From Gymnothorax reevesii (taxonomy: Eukaryota > Chordata > Actinopteri > Anguilliformes > Muraenidae), in assembly GCA_029721435.1 (NCBI GenBank), contig CM056584.1, positions 8,762,395 to 8,826,394 of the forward strand: 64,000 nucleotides of DNA. Direction: 5' to 3'. Shown here one piece after another: positions 1-11,628 of this stretch. The stretch's first letter is position 1. Each line of letters starts with the position of its first letter. Under the pieces are notes generated by a model. It was given only the letters and a program-made list of their open reading frames with translations, was not told where the DNA came from and did no database searches. The translations under genes were made by a program, and so were the position numbers.

Positions 1-69
1 TTTCATACTGTACGTGTCCTCTATGTTGTTAATAGGAGATCAGATGGCATTTCAGCTTAACCCTTCTTG

Positions 70-82
70 TATAATAAAAAAA
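70..82 (+). repeat. A-tract variant of the monomer (TATAATAAAAAAA)
   Basis: In a subset of monomers the usual GTGTAAAATGGAAATT is replaced by a TATAAT word and a run of seven A residues (six in B9 and near 33361, eight near 53046). The type recurs two or three times per HOR, for example near 2146, 4598, 28045, 42709, 51595 and 61933. It includes AATAAA and a TATA-like word, but nothing around it suggests a transcription unit. It is best treated as a monomer subtype marker. Confidence 0.88.
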
Positions 83-325
83 TTGAGTAATGTTAATGTT
101 TCAATGCTAATGCTAACATGCTAATGCTAGAGATCTAATGTCAGTTCTAATATCTGGTCATTTCCATACTCTACCTGTCCTCTATGATGTTAATAGGAGA
201 TCAGATGGCATTTCAGCTTAACCCTTCTTGTGTAAAATGGAAATTGAGTGACATTAATGTTTTAATACTAATGCTAACATACTAATGCTAGCGATCTAAT
301 GTGAGTGCTAATGTCTGGTCATTTT

Positions 326-486
326 CATACGGTAAGTGTCCTCTATGATGGGAGTATGGGATCAGATGGCATTTCAGCTTAACCCTTCTTGTGTAAAATG
401 GAAATTGAGTGATGTTAATGTTTAAATGCTAATGCTAACATGCTAATGCTAGCTATCTAATGTGCATTCTAATATCTGGTCATTTT
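326..486 (+). repeat. Representative 161-bp monomer (type A3)
   Basis: This is a clean full-length unit that can serve as a reference for phase. It runs from CATAC to the T run before the next CATA word. It carries the GGGAGTATGGG variant near monomer position 24, CCCTTCTTG near 58, GTGATGTTAATG near 84, two 14-bp sub-repeats at 101-128, and the GCTATC variant in place of GCGATC just after them. Monomers differ mainly at the start (CTGTACGTG, CTATACGTG, CTGTACATG, CTGTAAGTG), in the middle (GTTAATAGG or GGGAGTATG), at GTGAYGTTAATG, and in the sub-repeat. Confidence 0.95.
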
Positions 487-1550
487 CATAACTATACGTG
501 TCCTCGATGATGTTAATTGGAGATCAGATGGCATTTCAGCTTAACCCTGCTTGTGTAAAATGGAAATTTAGTGACGTTAATGTTTGAATACTAATGCTAA
601 CATGCTAATGCTAGCGATCTAATGTGAGTGCTAATATCTGGTCATTTTCATACTATACGTGTCCTTTATGATGTTAATAGGAGATCAGATGGCATTTCAG
701 CTTAACCCTTGTGTAAAATGGAAATTGAGTGATGTTAATGTTTAAATGCTAATGCTAACATGCTAATGCTAGCGCTCTAATTTGAGTGCTAATATCTGGT
801 CATTTTCATACTGTACATGTCCTCTATGATGGGAGTATGAGATCAGATGGCTTTTCAGCTTAACCCTGCTTGTGTAAAATGGAAATTTAATGACTTTCAT
901 GTTTAAATGCTAATGCTAACATGCTAATGCTAGCGATCTAATGTGAGTGCTAATATCTGGTCATTTTCATACTGTACGTGTCCTCTATGATGTTAATAGG
1001 AGATCAGATGGCATTTCAGCTTAACCCTGCTTGTGTAAAATGGAAATTTAGTGACGTTCATGTTTGAATGCTAATGCTAACATGCTAATGCTAGCGATCT
1101 AATGTGAGTGCTAATATCTGGTCATTTTCATACTTTACGTGTCCTCTATGATGTTAATAGGAGATCAGATGGCATTTCAGCTTAACCCTGCTTGTGTAAA
1201 ATGGAAATTTAGTGAGGTTAATGTTTGAATGCTGATGCTAACATGCTAATGCTAGCGATCTAATGTGAGTGCTAATATCTGGTCATTTTCATACTGTACG
1301 TGTCCTCTATGATGGGAGTATGGGATCAGAAGGCATTTCAGCTTAACCCTGCTTGTGTTAAATGGAAATTGAGTGAAGTTAATGTTGGAATACTAATGCT
1401 AACATGCTTATGCTAGCAATCTATTGTGAGTGCCTATATCTGATGATTTTCATACTGTACGTGTCCTCTATGATTGGAGTATGGGATCAGATGGCATTTC
1501 AGCTTAACCCTGCTTGTGTAAAATAGAAATTGAGTGACGTTAATGTTTGA

Positions 1551-1564
1551 ATGCTAATGCTAGC
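1551..1564 (+). repeat. Single-copy form of the 14-bp sub-repeat
   Basis: The monomer normally has two direct 14-mers in tandem, ATGCTAATGCTAAC then ATGCTAATGCTAGC. Here only the second remains, making a 147-bp monomer. The same form occurs at 6074-6087, 36952-36965 and 37260-37273. The monomers homologous to this one near 9.13 and 12.37 kb have two copies, so the loss is confined to the first two family A copies. Confidence 0.93.
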
Positions 1565-2501
1565 GATCTAATGTGAGTGCTAATACCTGGTCATTTTCAT
1601 ACTGTACATGTCCTCTATGATGGGAGTATGAGATCAGATGGCTTTTCATCTTAACTCTGCTTGTGTAAAATGGAAATTTAATGACGTTCATGTTTTAATG
1701 CTAATGCTAACATGATAATGCTAGCGATCTAATGTGAGTGCTAATATCTGGTCATTTTCATACTATACGTGTCCTCTAGGATGTTAATAGGAGATCAGAT
1801 GGCATTTCAGCTTAACCCTTCTTGTTTAAAATGGAAATTGAGTGATGTTAATGTTTAAATGCTAATGCTAACATGCTGATACTAGCGCTCTAATGTGAGT
1901 GCTAATATCTGGTCATTTTCATACTGTACGTGTCCTCTATGACGGGAATATGGGATCAGATGGCATTTCAGCATAACCCTGTTTGTGTAAAATGGAAATT
2001 GAGTGACGTTAATGTTTAAATGCTAATGGTAAATGCTAATGCTAGCGATCTAATGTGAGTGCTAATATCTGGTCATTTTCATACTGTACGTGTCCTCTAT
2101 GATGTTAATAGGAGATCAGATGGCATTTCAGCTTAACCCTTCTTGTATAATAAAAAAATTGAGTAATGTTAATGTTTAAATGCTAAAGCTAACATGCTAA
2201 TGCTAGCGATCTAATGTGAGTTCTAATATCTGGTCATTTTCATACTGTATGTGTCCTCTATGATGTTAATCGGAGATCAGATGGCATTTCAGCTTCACCC
2301 TTCTTGTGTAAAATGTAAATTGAGTGACATTAATGTTTTAATACTAATGCTAACATGCTAATGCTAGCGATCTAATGTAACTGCTAATATCTGGTCATTT
2401 TCATACTGTAAGTGTCCTCTATGATGTTAGTATGAGATCAGATGGCATTTCTGCTTCACCCTTCTTGTATTATAAGCAACTTGGGTAATGTTAATGTTTC
2501 A

Positions 2502-2543
2502 ATGCTAATGCTAACATGCTGATGCTAACATGCTAATGCTAGC
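2502..2543 (+). repeat. Three-copy form of the 14-bp sub-repeat
   Basis: Three tandem 14-mers are present, the middle one reading ATGCTGATGCTAAC, giving a 175-bp monomer. The three-copy form is tied to particular monomer types (A16, A18, A27, B8, B19), which carry TATTATAAGC or TATTATGAGC and TTTCAATG upstream. It recurs, for example, near 2840, 4292, 6864, 10906, 26600, 41436, 49847 and 60664. A replication slip or exchange inside the 28-bp pair, followed by spread with the HOR, explains it. Confidence 0.93.
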
Positions 2544-4527
2544 AATCTAATGTGAGTGCTAATACCTGGTCATTTTCATACTGTACATGTCCTCTATGAT
2601 GGGAGTATGGGATCAGATGGCATTTCAGCTTAACCCTGCTTGTGTAAAATAGAAATTGAGTGACGTTAATGTTTGAATGCTAATGCTAACATGCTAATGC
2701 TAGCGATCTAATGTGAGTGCTAATATCTGGTCATTTTCATACTGTAAGTGTCCTCTATGATGTTAGTATGAGATCAGATGGCATTTCTGCTTCACCCTTC
2801 TTGTATTATAAGCAACTTGGGTAATGTTAATGTTTCAATGCTAATGCTAACATGCTGATGCTAACATGCTAATGCTAGCAATCTAATGTGAGTGCTAATA
2901 CCTGGTCATTTTCATACTGTTCATGTCTTCTATGATGGGAGTATGGGATCAGATGGCATTTCAGCTTAACCCTGCTTGTGTAAAATGGAAATTGAGTGAT
3001 GTTGTTTGAATGCTAATGCTAACATGCTAATGCTAGCGATCTAATGTGAGTGCTAATACCTGGTCATTTTCATACTGTACATGTCCTCTATGATGGGAGT
3101 ATGAGATCAGATGGCTTTTCAGCTTAACCCTGCTTGTGTAAAATGGAAATTGAGTGACATTAATGTTTGAATGCTAATGCTAACATGCTAATGCTAGCGA
3201 TCTAATGTGAGTTCTAATATCTGTTTATTTTCATACCATACGTGTCCTTTATGATGTTAATAGGAGATCAGATGGCATTTCAGCTTTACCCTGCTTGTGT
3301 ACAATGGAAATTTAGTGACGTTAATGTTTGAATGCTAATGCTAACATGCTAATGCTAGCGATCTAATGTGAGTGCTAATATCTGGTCATTTTCATACTAC
3401 ACGTATCCTCTATGATGTTCATAGGAGATCAGATGGCATTTCAGCTTAACCCTTCTTGTTTAAAATGGAAATTGAGTTATGTTAATGTTTAAATGCTAAT
3501 GCTAACATGCTAATGCTAGCGCTCTAATGTGAATGCTAATATGTGGTCATTTTTATACTGTACGTGTCCTCTATGATGTTAATAGGAGATCAGATGGCAT
3601 TTCAGCTTAACCCTGCTTGTGTAAAATGAAAATTTAGTGACGTTAATGTTTGAATGCTAATGCTAACATGCTAATGCTAGCGATCTAATGTGAGTGCTAA
3701 TATCTGGTCATTTTCATACTATACGTGTCCTCTATGATGTTATTAGGAGATCAGACGGCATTTCAGCTTAACCCCTGTGTAAAATGGAAATTGAGTGATG
3801 TTAATGTTTAAATGCTAATGCTAACATGCTAATGCTAGCGCTCTAATGTGAGTGCTAATATCTGGTCATTTTCATACTATACGTGTCCTTTATGATGTTA
3901 ATCGGAGATCAGATGGCATTTCAGCTTAACCCTTGTGTAAAATGGAAATTGAGTGATGTTAATGTTTAAATGCTAATGCTAACATGCTAATGCTAGCGCT
4001 CTAATGTGAGTGCTAATATCTGGTCATTTTCATACTGTACATGTCCTCTATGATGGGAGTATGAGATCAGATGGCTTTTCAGCTTAACCCTGCTTGTGTA
4101 AAATGGAAATTTAATGACTTTCATGTTTAAATGCTAATGCTAACATGCTAATGCTAGCGATCTAATGTGAGTGCTAATATCTGGTCATTATCATACTGTA
4201 AGAGTCCTCTATGATGTTAGTATGATATCAGATGGCATTTCTCCTTCACCCTTCTTGTATTATAAGCAAATTGAGTAATGTTAATGTTTCAATGCTAATG
4301 CTAACATGCTGATGCTAACATGCTAATGCTAGCAATCTAATGTGAGTGCTAATACCTGGTCATTTTCATACTGTACATGTCTTCTATGATGGGAGTATGG
4401 GATCAGATGGCATTTCAGCTTAACCCTGCTTGTGTAAAATGGAAATTGAGTGACGTTAATGTTTGAATGCTAATGCTAACATGCTAATGCTAGCGATCTA
4501 ATGTGAGTGCTAATATCTGGTCATTTT

Positions 4528-7500
4528 CATACTGTACGTGTCCTCTATGATGTTAATAGGAGATCAGATGGCATTTCAGCTTAACCCTTCTTGTATAATA
4601 AAAAAATTGAGTAATGTTAATGTTTAAATGCTAATGCTAACATGCTAATGCTAGAGATCTAATGTCAGTTCTAATATCTGGTCATTTCCATACTCTACCT
4701 GTCCTCTATGATGTTAATAGGAGATCAGATGACATTTCAGCTTAACCCTTCTTGTGTAAAATGGAAATTGAGTGACATTAATGTTTTAATACTAATGCTA
4801 ACATACTAATGCTAGCGATCTAATGTGAGTGCTAATATCTGGTCATTTTCATACGGTAAGTGTCCTGTATGATGGGAGTATGGGATCAGATGGCATTTCA
4901 GCTTAACCCTTTTTGTGTAAAATGGAAATTGAGTGATGTTAATGTTTAAATGCTAATGCTAACATGCTAAAGCTAGCTATCTAATGTGAGTTCTAATATC
5001 TGGTCATTTTCATACTATACGTGTCCTCTATGATGTTAATAGGAGATCAGATGGCATTTCAGCTTAACCCTGCTTGTGTAAAATGGAAATTTAGTGACGT
5101 TAATGTTTGAATGCTAATGCTAACATGCTAATGCTAGCGATCTAATGTGAGTGCTAATATCTGGTCATTTTCATACTATACGTGTCCTTTATGATGTTAA
5201 TCGGAGATCAGATGGCATTTCAGCTTAACCCTTGTGTAAAATGGAAATTGAGTGATGTTAATGTTTAAATGCTAATGCTAACATGCTAATGCTAGCGCTC
5301 TAATGTGAGTGCTAATATCTGGTCATTTTCATACTGTACATGTCCTCTATGATGGGAGTATGAGATCAGATGGCTTTTCAGCTTAACCCTGCTTGTGTAA
5401 AATGGAAATTTAATGACTTTCATGTTTAAATGCTAATGCTAACATGCTAATGCTAGCGATCTAATGTGAGTGCTAATATCTGGTCATTTTCATACTGTAC
5501 GTGTCCTCTATGATGTTAATAGGAGATCAGATGGCATTTCAGCTTAACCCTGCTTGTGTAAAATGGAAATTTAGTGACGTTCATGTTTGAATGCTAATGC
5601 TAACATGCTAATGCTAGCGATCTAATGTGAGTGCTAATATCTGGTCATTTTCATACTTTACGTGTCCTCTATGATGTTAATAGGAGATCAGATGGCATTT
5701 CAGCTTAACCCTGCTTGTGTAAAATGGAAATTTAGTGAGGTTAATGTTTGAATGCTGATGCTAACATGCTAATGCTAGCGATCTAATGTGAGTGCTAATA
5801 TCTGGTCATTTTCATACTGTACGTGTCCTCTATGATGGGAGTATGGGATCAGAAGGCATTTCAGCTTAACCCTGCTTGTGTTAAATGGAAATTGAGTGAA
5901 GTTAATGTTGGAATACTAATGCTAACATGCTTATGCTAGCAATCTATTGTGAGTGCCTATATCTGATGATTTTCATACTGTACGTGTCCTCTATGATTGG
6001 AGTATGGGATCAGATGGCATTTCAGCTTAACCCTGCTTGTGTAAAATAGAAATTGAGTGACGTTAATGTTTGAATGCTAATGCTAGCGATCTAATGTGAG
6101 TGCTAATACCTGGTCATTTTCATACTGTACATGTCCTCTATGATGGGAGTATGAGATCAGATGGCTTTTCAGCTTAACTCTGCTTGTGTAAAATGGAAAT
6201 TTAATGACGTTCATGTTTTAATGCTAATGCTAACATGATAATGCTAGCGATCTAATGTGAGTGCTAATATCTGGTCATTTTCATACTATACGTGTCCTCT
6301 AGGATGTTAATAGGAGATCAGATGGCATTTCAGCTTAACCCTGTTTGTGTAAAATGGAAATTGAGTGACGTTAATGTTTAAATGCTAATGGTAAATGCTA
6401 ATGCTAGCGATCTAATGTGAGTGCTAATATCTGGTCATTTTCATACTGTACGTGTCCTCTATGATGTTAATAGGAGATCAGATGGCATTTCAGCTTAACC
6501 CTTCTTGTATAATAAAAAAATTGAGTAATGTTAATGTTTAAATGCTAAAGCTAACATGCTAATGCTAGCGATCTAATGTGAGTTCTAATATCTGGTCATT
6601 TTCATACTGTATGTGTCCTCTATGATGTTAATCGGAGATCAGATGGCATTTCAGCTTCACCCTTCTTGTGTAAAATGTAAATTGAGTGACATTAATGTTT
6701 TAATACTAATGCTAACATGCTAATGCTAGCGATCTAATGTGAGTGCTAATATCTGGTCATTTTCATACTGTAAGTGTCCTCTATGATGTTAGTATGAGAT
6801 CAGATGGCATTTCTGCTTCACCCTTCTTGTATTATAAGCAACTTGGGTAATGTTAATGTTTCAATGCTAATGCTAACATGCTGATGCTAACATGCTAATG
6901 CTAGCAATCTAATGTGAGTGCTAATACCTGGTCATTTTCATACTGTACATGTCCTCTATGATGGGAGTATGGGATCAGATGGCATTTCAGCTTAACCCTG
7001 CTTGTGTAAAATAGAAATTGAGTGACGTTAATGTTTGAATGCTAATGCTAACATGCTAATGCTAGCGATCTAATGTGAGTGCTAATATCTGGTCATTTTC
7101 ATACTGTAAGTGTCCTCTATGATGTTAGTATGAGATCAGATGGCATTTCTGCTTCACCCTTCTTGTATTATAAGCAACTTGGGTAATGTTAATGTTTCAA
7201 TGCTAATGCTAACATGCTGATGCTAACATGCTAATGCTAGCAATCTAATGTGAGTGCTAATACCTGGTCATTTTCATACTGTTCATGTCTTCTATGATGG
7301 GAGTATGGGATCAGATGGCATTTCAGCTTAACCCTGCTTGTGTAAAATGGAAATTGAGTGATGTTGTTTGAATGCTAATGCTAACATGCTAATGCTAGCG
7401 ATCTAATGTGAGTGCTAATACCTGGTCATTTTCATACTGTACATGTCCTCTATGATGGGAGTATGAGATCAGATGGCTTTTCAGCTTAACCCTGCTTGTG

Positions 7501-8553
7501 TAAAATGGAAATTGAGTGACATTAATGTTTGAATGCTAATGCTAACATGCTAATGCTAGCGATCTAATGTGAGTTCTAATATCTGTTTATTTTCATACCA
7601 TACGTGTCCTTTATGATGTTAATAGGAGATCAGATGGCATTTCAGCTTTACCCTGCTTGTGTACAATGGAAATTTAGTGACGTTAATGTTTGAATGCTAA
7701 TGCTAACATGCTAATGCTAGCGATCTAATGTGAGTGCTAATATCTGGTCATTTTCATACTACACGTATCCTCTATGATGTTCATAGGAGATCAGATGGCA
7801 TTTCAGCTTAACCCTTCTTGTTTAAAATGGAAATTGAGTTATGTTAATGTTTAAATGCTAATGCTAACATGCTAATGCTAGCGCTCTAATGTGAATGCTA
7901 ATATGTGGTCATTTTTATACTGTACGTGTCCTCTATGATGTTAATAGGAGATCAGATGGCATTTCAGCTTAACCCTGCTTGTGTAAAATGAAAATTTAGT
8001 GACGTTAATGTTTGAATGCTAATGCTAACATGCTAATGCTAGCGATCTAATGTGAGTGCTAATATCTGGTCATTTTCATACTATACGTGTCCTTTATGAT
8101 GTTATTAGGAGATCAGACGGCATTTCAGCTTAACCCCTGTGTAAAATGGAAATTGAGTGATGTTAATGTTTAAATGCTAATGCTAACATGCTAATGCTAG
8201 CGCTCTAATGTGAGTGCTAATATCTGGTCATTTTCATACTATACGTGTCCTTTATGATGTTAATCGGAGATCAGATGGCATTTCAGCTTAACCCTTGTGT
8301 AAAATGGAAATTGAGTGATGTTAATGTTTAAATGCTAATGCTAACATGCTAATGCTAGCGCTCTAATGTGAGTGCTAATATCTGGTCATTTTCATACTGT
8401 ACATGTCCTCTATGATGGGAGTATGAGATCAGATGGCTTTTCAGCTTAACCCTGCTTGTGTAAAATGGAAATTTAATGACTTTCATGTTTAAATGCTAAT
8501 GCTAACATGCTAATGCTAGCGATCTAATGTGAGTGCTAATATCTGGTCATTTT
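4528..8553 (+). repeat. HOR family A, second copy, 25 monomers
   Basis: The order A1-A26 is repeated with A12 and A13 fused into one hybrid monomer. The A8 marker GTGAGG is 4523 bp from its first copy, and the A24 marker CAGACGG (3752 and 8114) is 4362 bp away. The 161-bp difference is the lost monomer. A27 and A28 are missing: after A26 the array returns to A7, because A26 is nearly the same as A6 and so offers an exchange point. The 4026-bp length matches 25 monomers with the expected indels. Confidence 0.9.
6282..6441 (+). repeat. Hybrid monomer A12/A13
   Basis: The left half has the A12 signature (CTATACGTGTCCTCTAGG). The right half has the A13 signature (CCCTGTTTGTG and the odd CTAATGGTAAATG). 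In the first HOR copy these lie in two consecutive monomers, from about 1764 to 2084. The switch falls around CTTAACCCT near 6340, and the product keeps monomer length (160 bp). This is a one-monomer deletion by in-phase exchange. In the copy near 20.7-21.0 kb A12 and A13 are separate again, so the fusion is private to this copy. Confidence 0.9.
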
Positions 8554-11308
8554 CATACTGTACGTGTCCTCTATGATGTTAATAGGAGATCAGATGGCAT
8601 TTCAGCTTAACCCTGCTTGTGTAAAATGGAAATTTAGTGACGTTCATGTTTGAATGCTAATGCTAACATGCTAATGCTAGCGATCTAATGTGAGGGCTAA
8701 TATCTGGTCATTTTCATACTTTATGTGTCCTCTATGATGTTAATAGGAGATCAGATGGCATTTCAGCTTAACCCTGCTTGTGTAAAATGGAAATTTAGTG
8801 AGGTTAATGTTTGAATGCTGACGCTAACATGCTAATGCTAGCGATCTAATGTGAGTGCTAATATCTGGTCATTTTCATACTGTACGTGTCCTCTATGATG
8901 GGAGTATGGGATCAGAAGGCATTTCAGCTTAACCCTGCTTGTGTAAAATGGAAATTGAGTGAAGTTAATGTTGGAATACTAATGCTAACATGCTTATGCT
9001 AGCAATCTATTGTGAGTGCCTATATCTGATGATTTTCATACTGTACGTGTCCTCTATGATTGGAGTATGGGATCAGATGGCATTTCAGCTTAACCCTGCT
9101 TGTGTAAAATAGAAATTGAGTGACGTTAATGTTTGAATGCTAATGCTAACATGCTAATGCAAGCGATCTAATGTGAGTGCTAATACCTGGTCATTTTCAT
9201 ACTGTACATGTCCTCTATGATGGGAGTATGAGATCAGATGGCTTTTCAGCTTAACTCTGCTTGTGTAAAATGGAAATTTAATGACGTTCATGTTTTAATG
9301 CTAATGCTAACATGATAATGCTAGCGATCTAATGTGAGTGCTAATATCTGGTCATTTTCATACTATACGTGTCCTCTAGGATGTTAATAGGAGATCAGAT
9401 GGCATTTCAGCTTAACCCTTCTTGTTTAAAATGGAAATTGAGTGATGTTAATGTTTAAATGCTAATGCTAACATGCTGATGCTAGCGCTCTAATGTGAGT
9501 GCTAATATCTGGTCATTTTCATACTGTACGTGTCCTCTATGATGGGAATATGGGATCAGATGGCATTTCAGCATAACCCTGTTTGTGTTAAATGGAAATT
9601 GAGTGCCGTTAATGTTTAAATGCTAATGCTAACATGCTAATGCTAGCGATCTAATGTGAGTGCTAATATCTGGTCATTTTCATACTGTACGTGTCCTCTA
9701 TGATGTTAATAGGAGATCAGATGGCATTTCAGCTTAACCCTTCTTGTATAATAAAAAAATTGAGTAATGTTAATGTTTAAATGCTAAAGCTTACATGCTA
9801 ATGCTAGCGATCTAATGTGAGTTCTAATATCTGGTCATTTTCATACTGTATGTGTCCTCTATGATGTTAATCGGAGATCAGATGGCATTTCAGCTTAACC
9901 CTTCTTGTGTAAAATGGAAATTGAGTGATGTTAATGTTTAAATGCTAATGCTAACATGCTAATGCTAGCTATCTAATGTGAGTTCTAATATCTGGTCATT
10001 TTCATACTATACGTGTCCTCTTTGATGTTAATAGGAGATCAGATGGCATTTCAGCTTAACCCTTCTTGTTTAAAATGGAAATTGAGTGATTTTAATGTTT
10101 AAATGCTAATGCTAACATGCTAAAGCTAGCGATCTAATGTGAGTGCTAATACCTGGTCATTTTCATACTGTACGTGTCCTCTATGATGAGAATATGGGAT
10201 CAGATGGCATTTCAGCTTAACCCTGTTTGTGTAAAATGGAAATTGAGTGAAGTTAAAGTTTAAATGCTAATGCTAACATGCTAATGCTAGCGATCTAATG
10301 TGAGTGTTAATATCTGGTCATTTTCATACTGTACATGTCCTCTATGATGTTAATAGGAGATCAGATGGCATTTCAGCTTTACCCTTCTTGTATAATAAAA
10401 AAATTGAGTAATGTTAATGTTTAAATGCTAAAGCTAACATGCTAATGCTAGCGATCTAATGTGAGTTCTAATATCTGGTCATTTTCATACTGTACGTGTC
10501 CTCTATGATGTTCATCTGAGATCAGATGGCATTTCAGCTTCACCCTTCTTGTGTAAAATGGAAATTGAGTGACATTAATGTTTTAATACTAATGCTAACA
10601 TGCTAATGCTAGCGATCTAATGTGAGTGCTAATATCTGGTCATTTTCATACTGTACGTGTCCTCTATGATGGGAGTATGGGATCAGATGGCATTTCAGCT
10701 TAACCCTGCTTGTGTAAAATAGAAATTGAGTGACGTTAATGTTTGAATGCTAATGCTAACATGCTAATGCTAGCGATCTAATGTGAGTGCTAATATCTGG
10801 TCATTTTCATACTGTAAGTGTCCTCTATGATGTTAGTATGATATCAGATGGCATTTCTCCTTCACCCTTCGTGTATTATAAGCAAATTGGGTAATGTTAA
10901 TGTTTCAATGCTAATGCTAACATGCTGATGCTAACATGCTAATGCTAGCAATCTAATGTGAGTGCTAATACCTGGTCATTTTCATACTGTACATGTCTTC
11001 TATGATGGGAGTATGGGATCAGATGGCATTTCAGCTTAACCCTGCTTGTGTAAAATGGAAATTGAGTGACGTTAATGTTTGAATGCTAATGCTAACATGC
11101 TAATGCTAGCAATCTAATGTGAGTGCTAATATCTGGTCATTTTCATACTGTACGTGTCCTCTATGATGTTAATAGGAGATCAGATGGCATTTCAGCTTAA
11201 CCCTGCTTGTGTAAAATGGAAATTTAGTGACGTTAATGTTTGAATGCTAATGCTAACATGCTAATGCTAGCGATCTAATGTGAGTGCATTCTAATATCTG
11301 GTCATTTT
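8554..11308 (+). repeat. Family A derivative block, 17 monomers
   Basis: The block runs A7-A14, then an A15/A3 hybrid at 9842-10002, then monomers with CTCTTTG, GATGAGAATATGGG, an A7-run type, GTTCATCTG, AAAATAGAA, TAGTATGATATC with three 14-mers, and an A28-like unit. It ends with a monomer whose tail carries an extra 4 bp (GTGCATTCTAATA near 11285), which introduces the A4-type unit at 11309. The block length of 2755 bp equals 17 monomers plus 14 and plus 4. Confidence 0.85.
9842..10002 (+). repeat. Hybrid monomer A15/A3
   Basis: It begins like A15 (CTGTATGTG and GTTAATCGG) but continues as an A3-like unit (CTTAACCCTTCTTG, GTGATGTTAATGTTTAAATG, GCTATC). True A15 has CTTCACCC and GACATTAATGTTTTAATAC instead. 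Its length is 161 bp. The order of the following monomers changes at this point. Confidence 0.85.
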
Positions 11309-11628
11309 CATAACTATACGTGTCCTCGATGATGTTAATTGGAGATCAGATGGCATTTCAGCTTAACCCTGCTTGTGTAAAATGGAAATTTAGTGACGTT
11401 AATGTTTGAATGCTAATGCTAACATGCTAATGCTAGCGATCTAATGTGAGTGCTAATATCTGGTCATTTTCATACTATACGTGTCCTTTATGATGTTAAT
11501 AGGAGATCAGATGGCATTTCAGCTTAACCCTTGTGTAAAATGGAAATTGAGTGATGTTAATGTTTAAATGCTAATGCTAACATGCTAATGCTAGCGCTCT
11601 AATGTGAGTGCTAATATCTGGTCATTTT
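11309..11628 (+). repeat. A4-A5 pair re-entering family A order
   Basis: The unit carries the rare combination CATAACTATACG, CCTCGATGATG and TTAATTGG, otherwise seen only at 487. The A8 marker downstream (12033) lies exactly 10822 bp from its copy at 1211, as does this monomer (487 to 11309). The match therefore covers A4 to about A10, roughly 1.1 kb, at a fixed offset. Confidence 0.85.

Larger units (their letters stand above)
4..4527 (+). repeat. HOR family A, complete 28-monomer copy
   Basis: Monomers A1-A28 occur here in a fixed order that later recurs. A1 has an A7 run at 76-82 and a rare GAGATCT after the sub-repeat (from 131). A2 has GACATTAATGTTTTAATAC. A4 has TCGATG. A5 lacks 3 bp (CCCTTGTG). 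A8 has GTGAGGTTAATG. A9 has CAGAAGG and TATTGTGAG. A10 has a single 14-mer. A16, A18 and A27 have three. A24 has CAGACGG. The rare A1 marker CTAGAGATCT at 127 recurs at 4651, giving a period of 4524 bp. The arithmetic 28 x 161 plus the listed small indels gives the same 4524. Confidence 0.93.

Noticed and set aside
70..82. TATA box or poly(A) signal in the A-tract monomers
   Set aside because: TATAAT and AATAAA words arise from a simple A-rich variant repeated with the HOR. There is no adjoining open frame or other promoter element.
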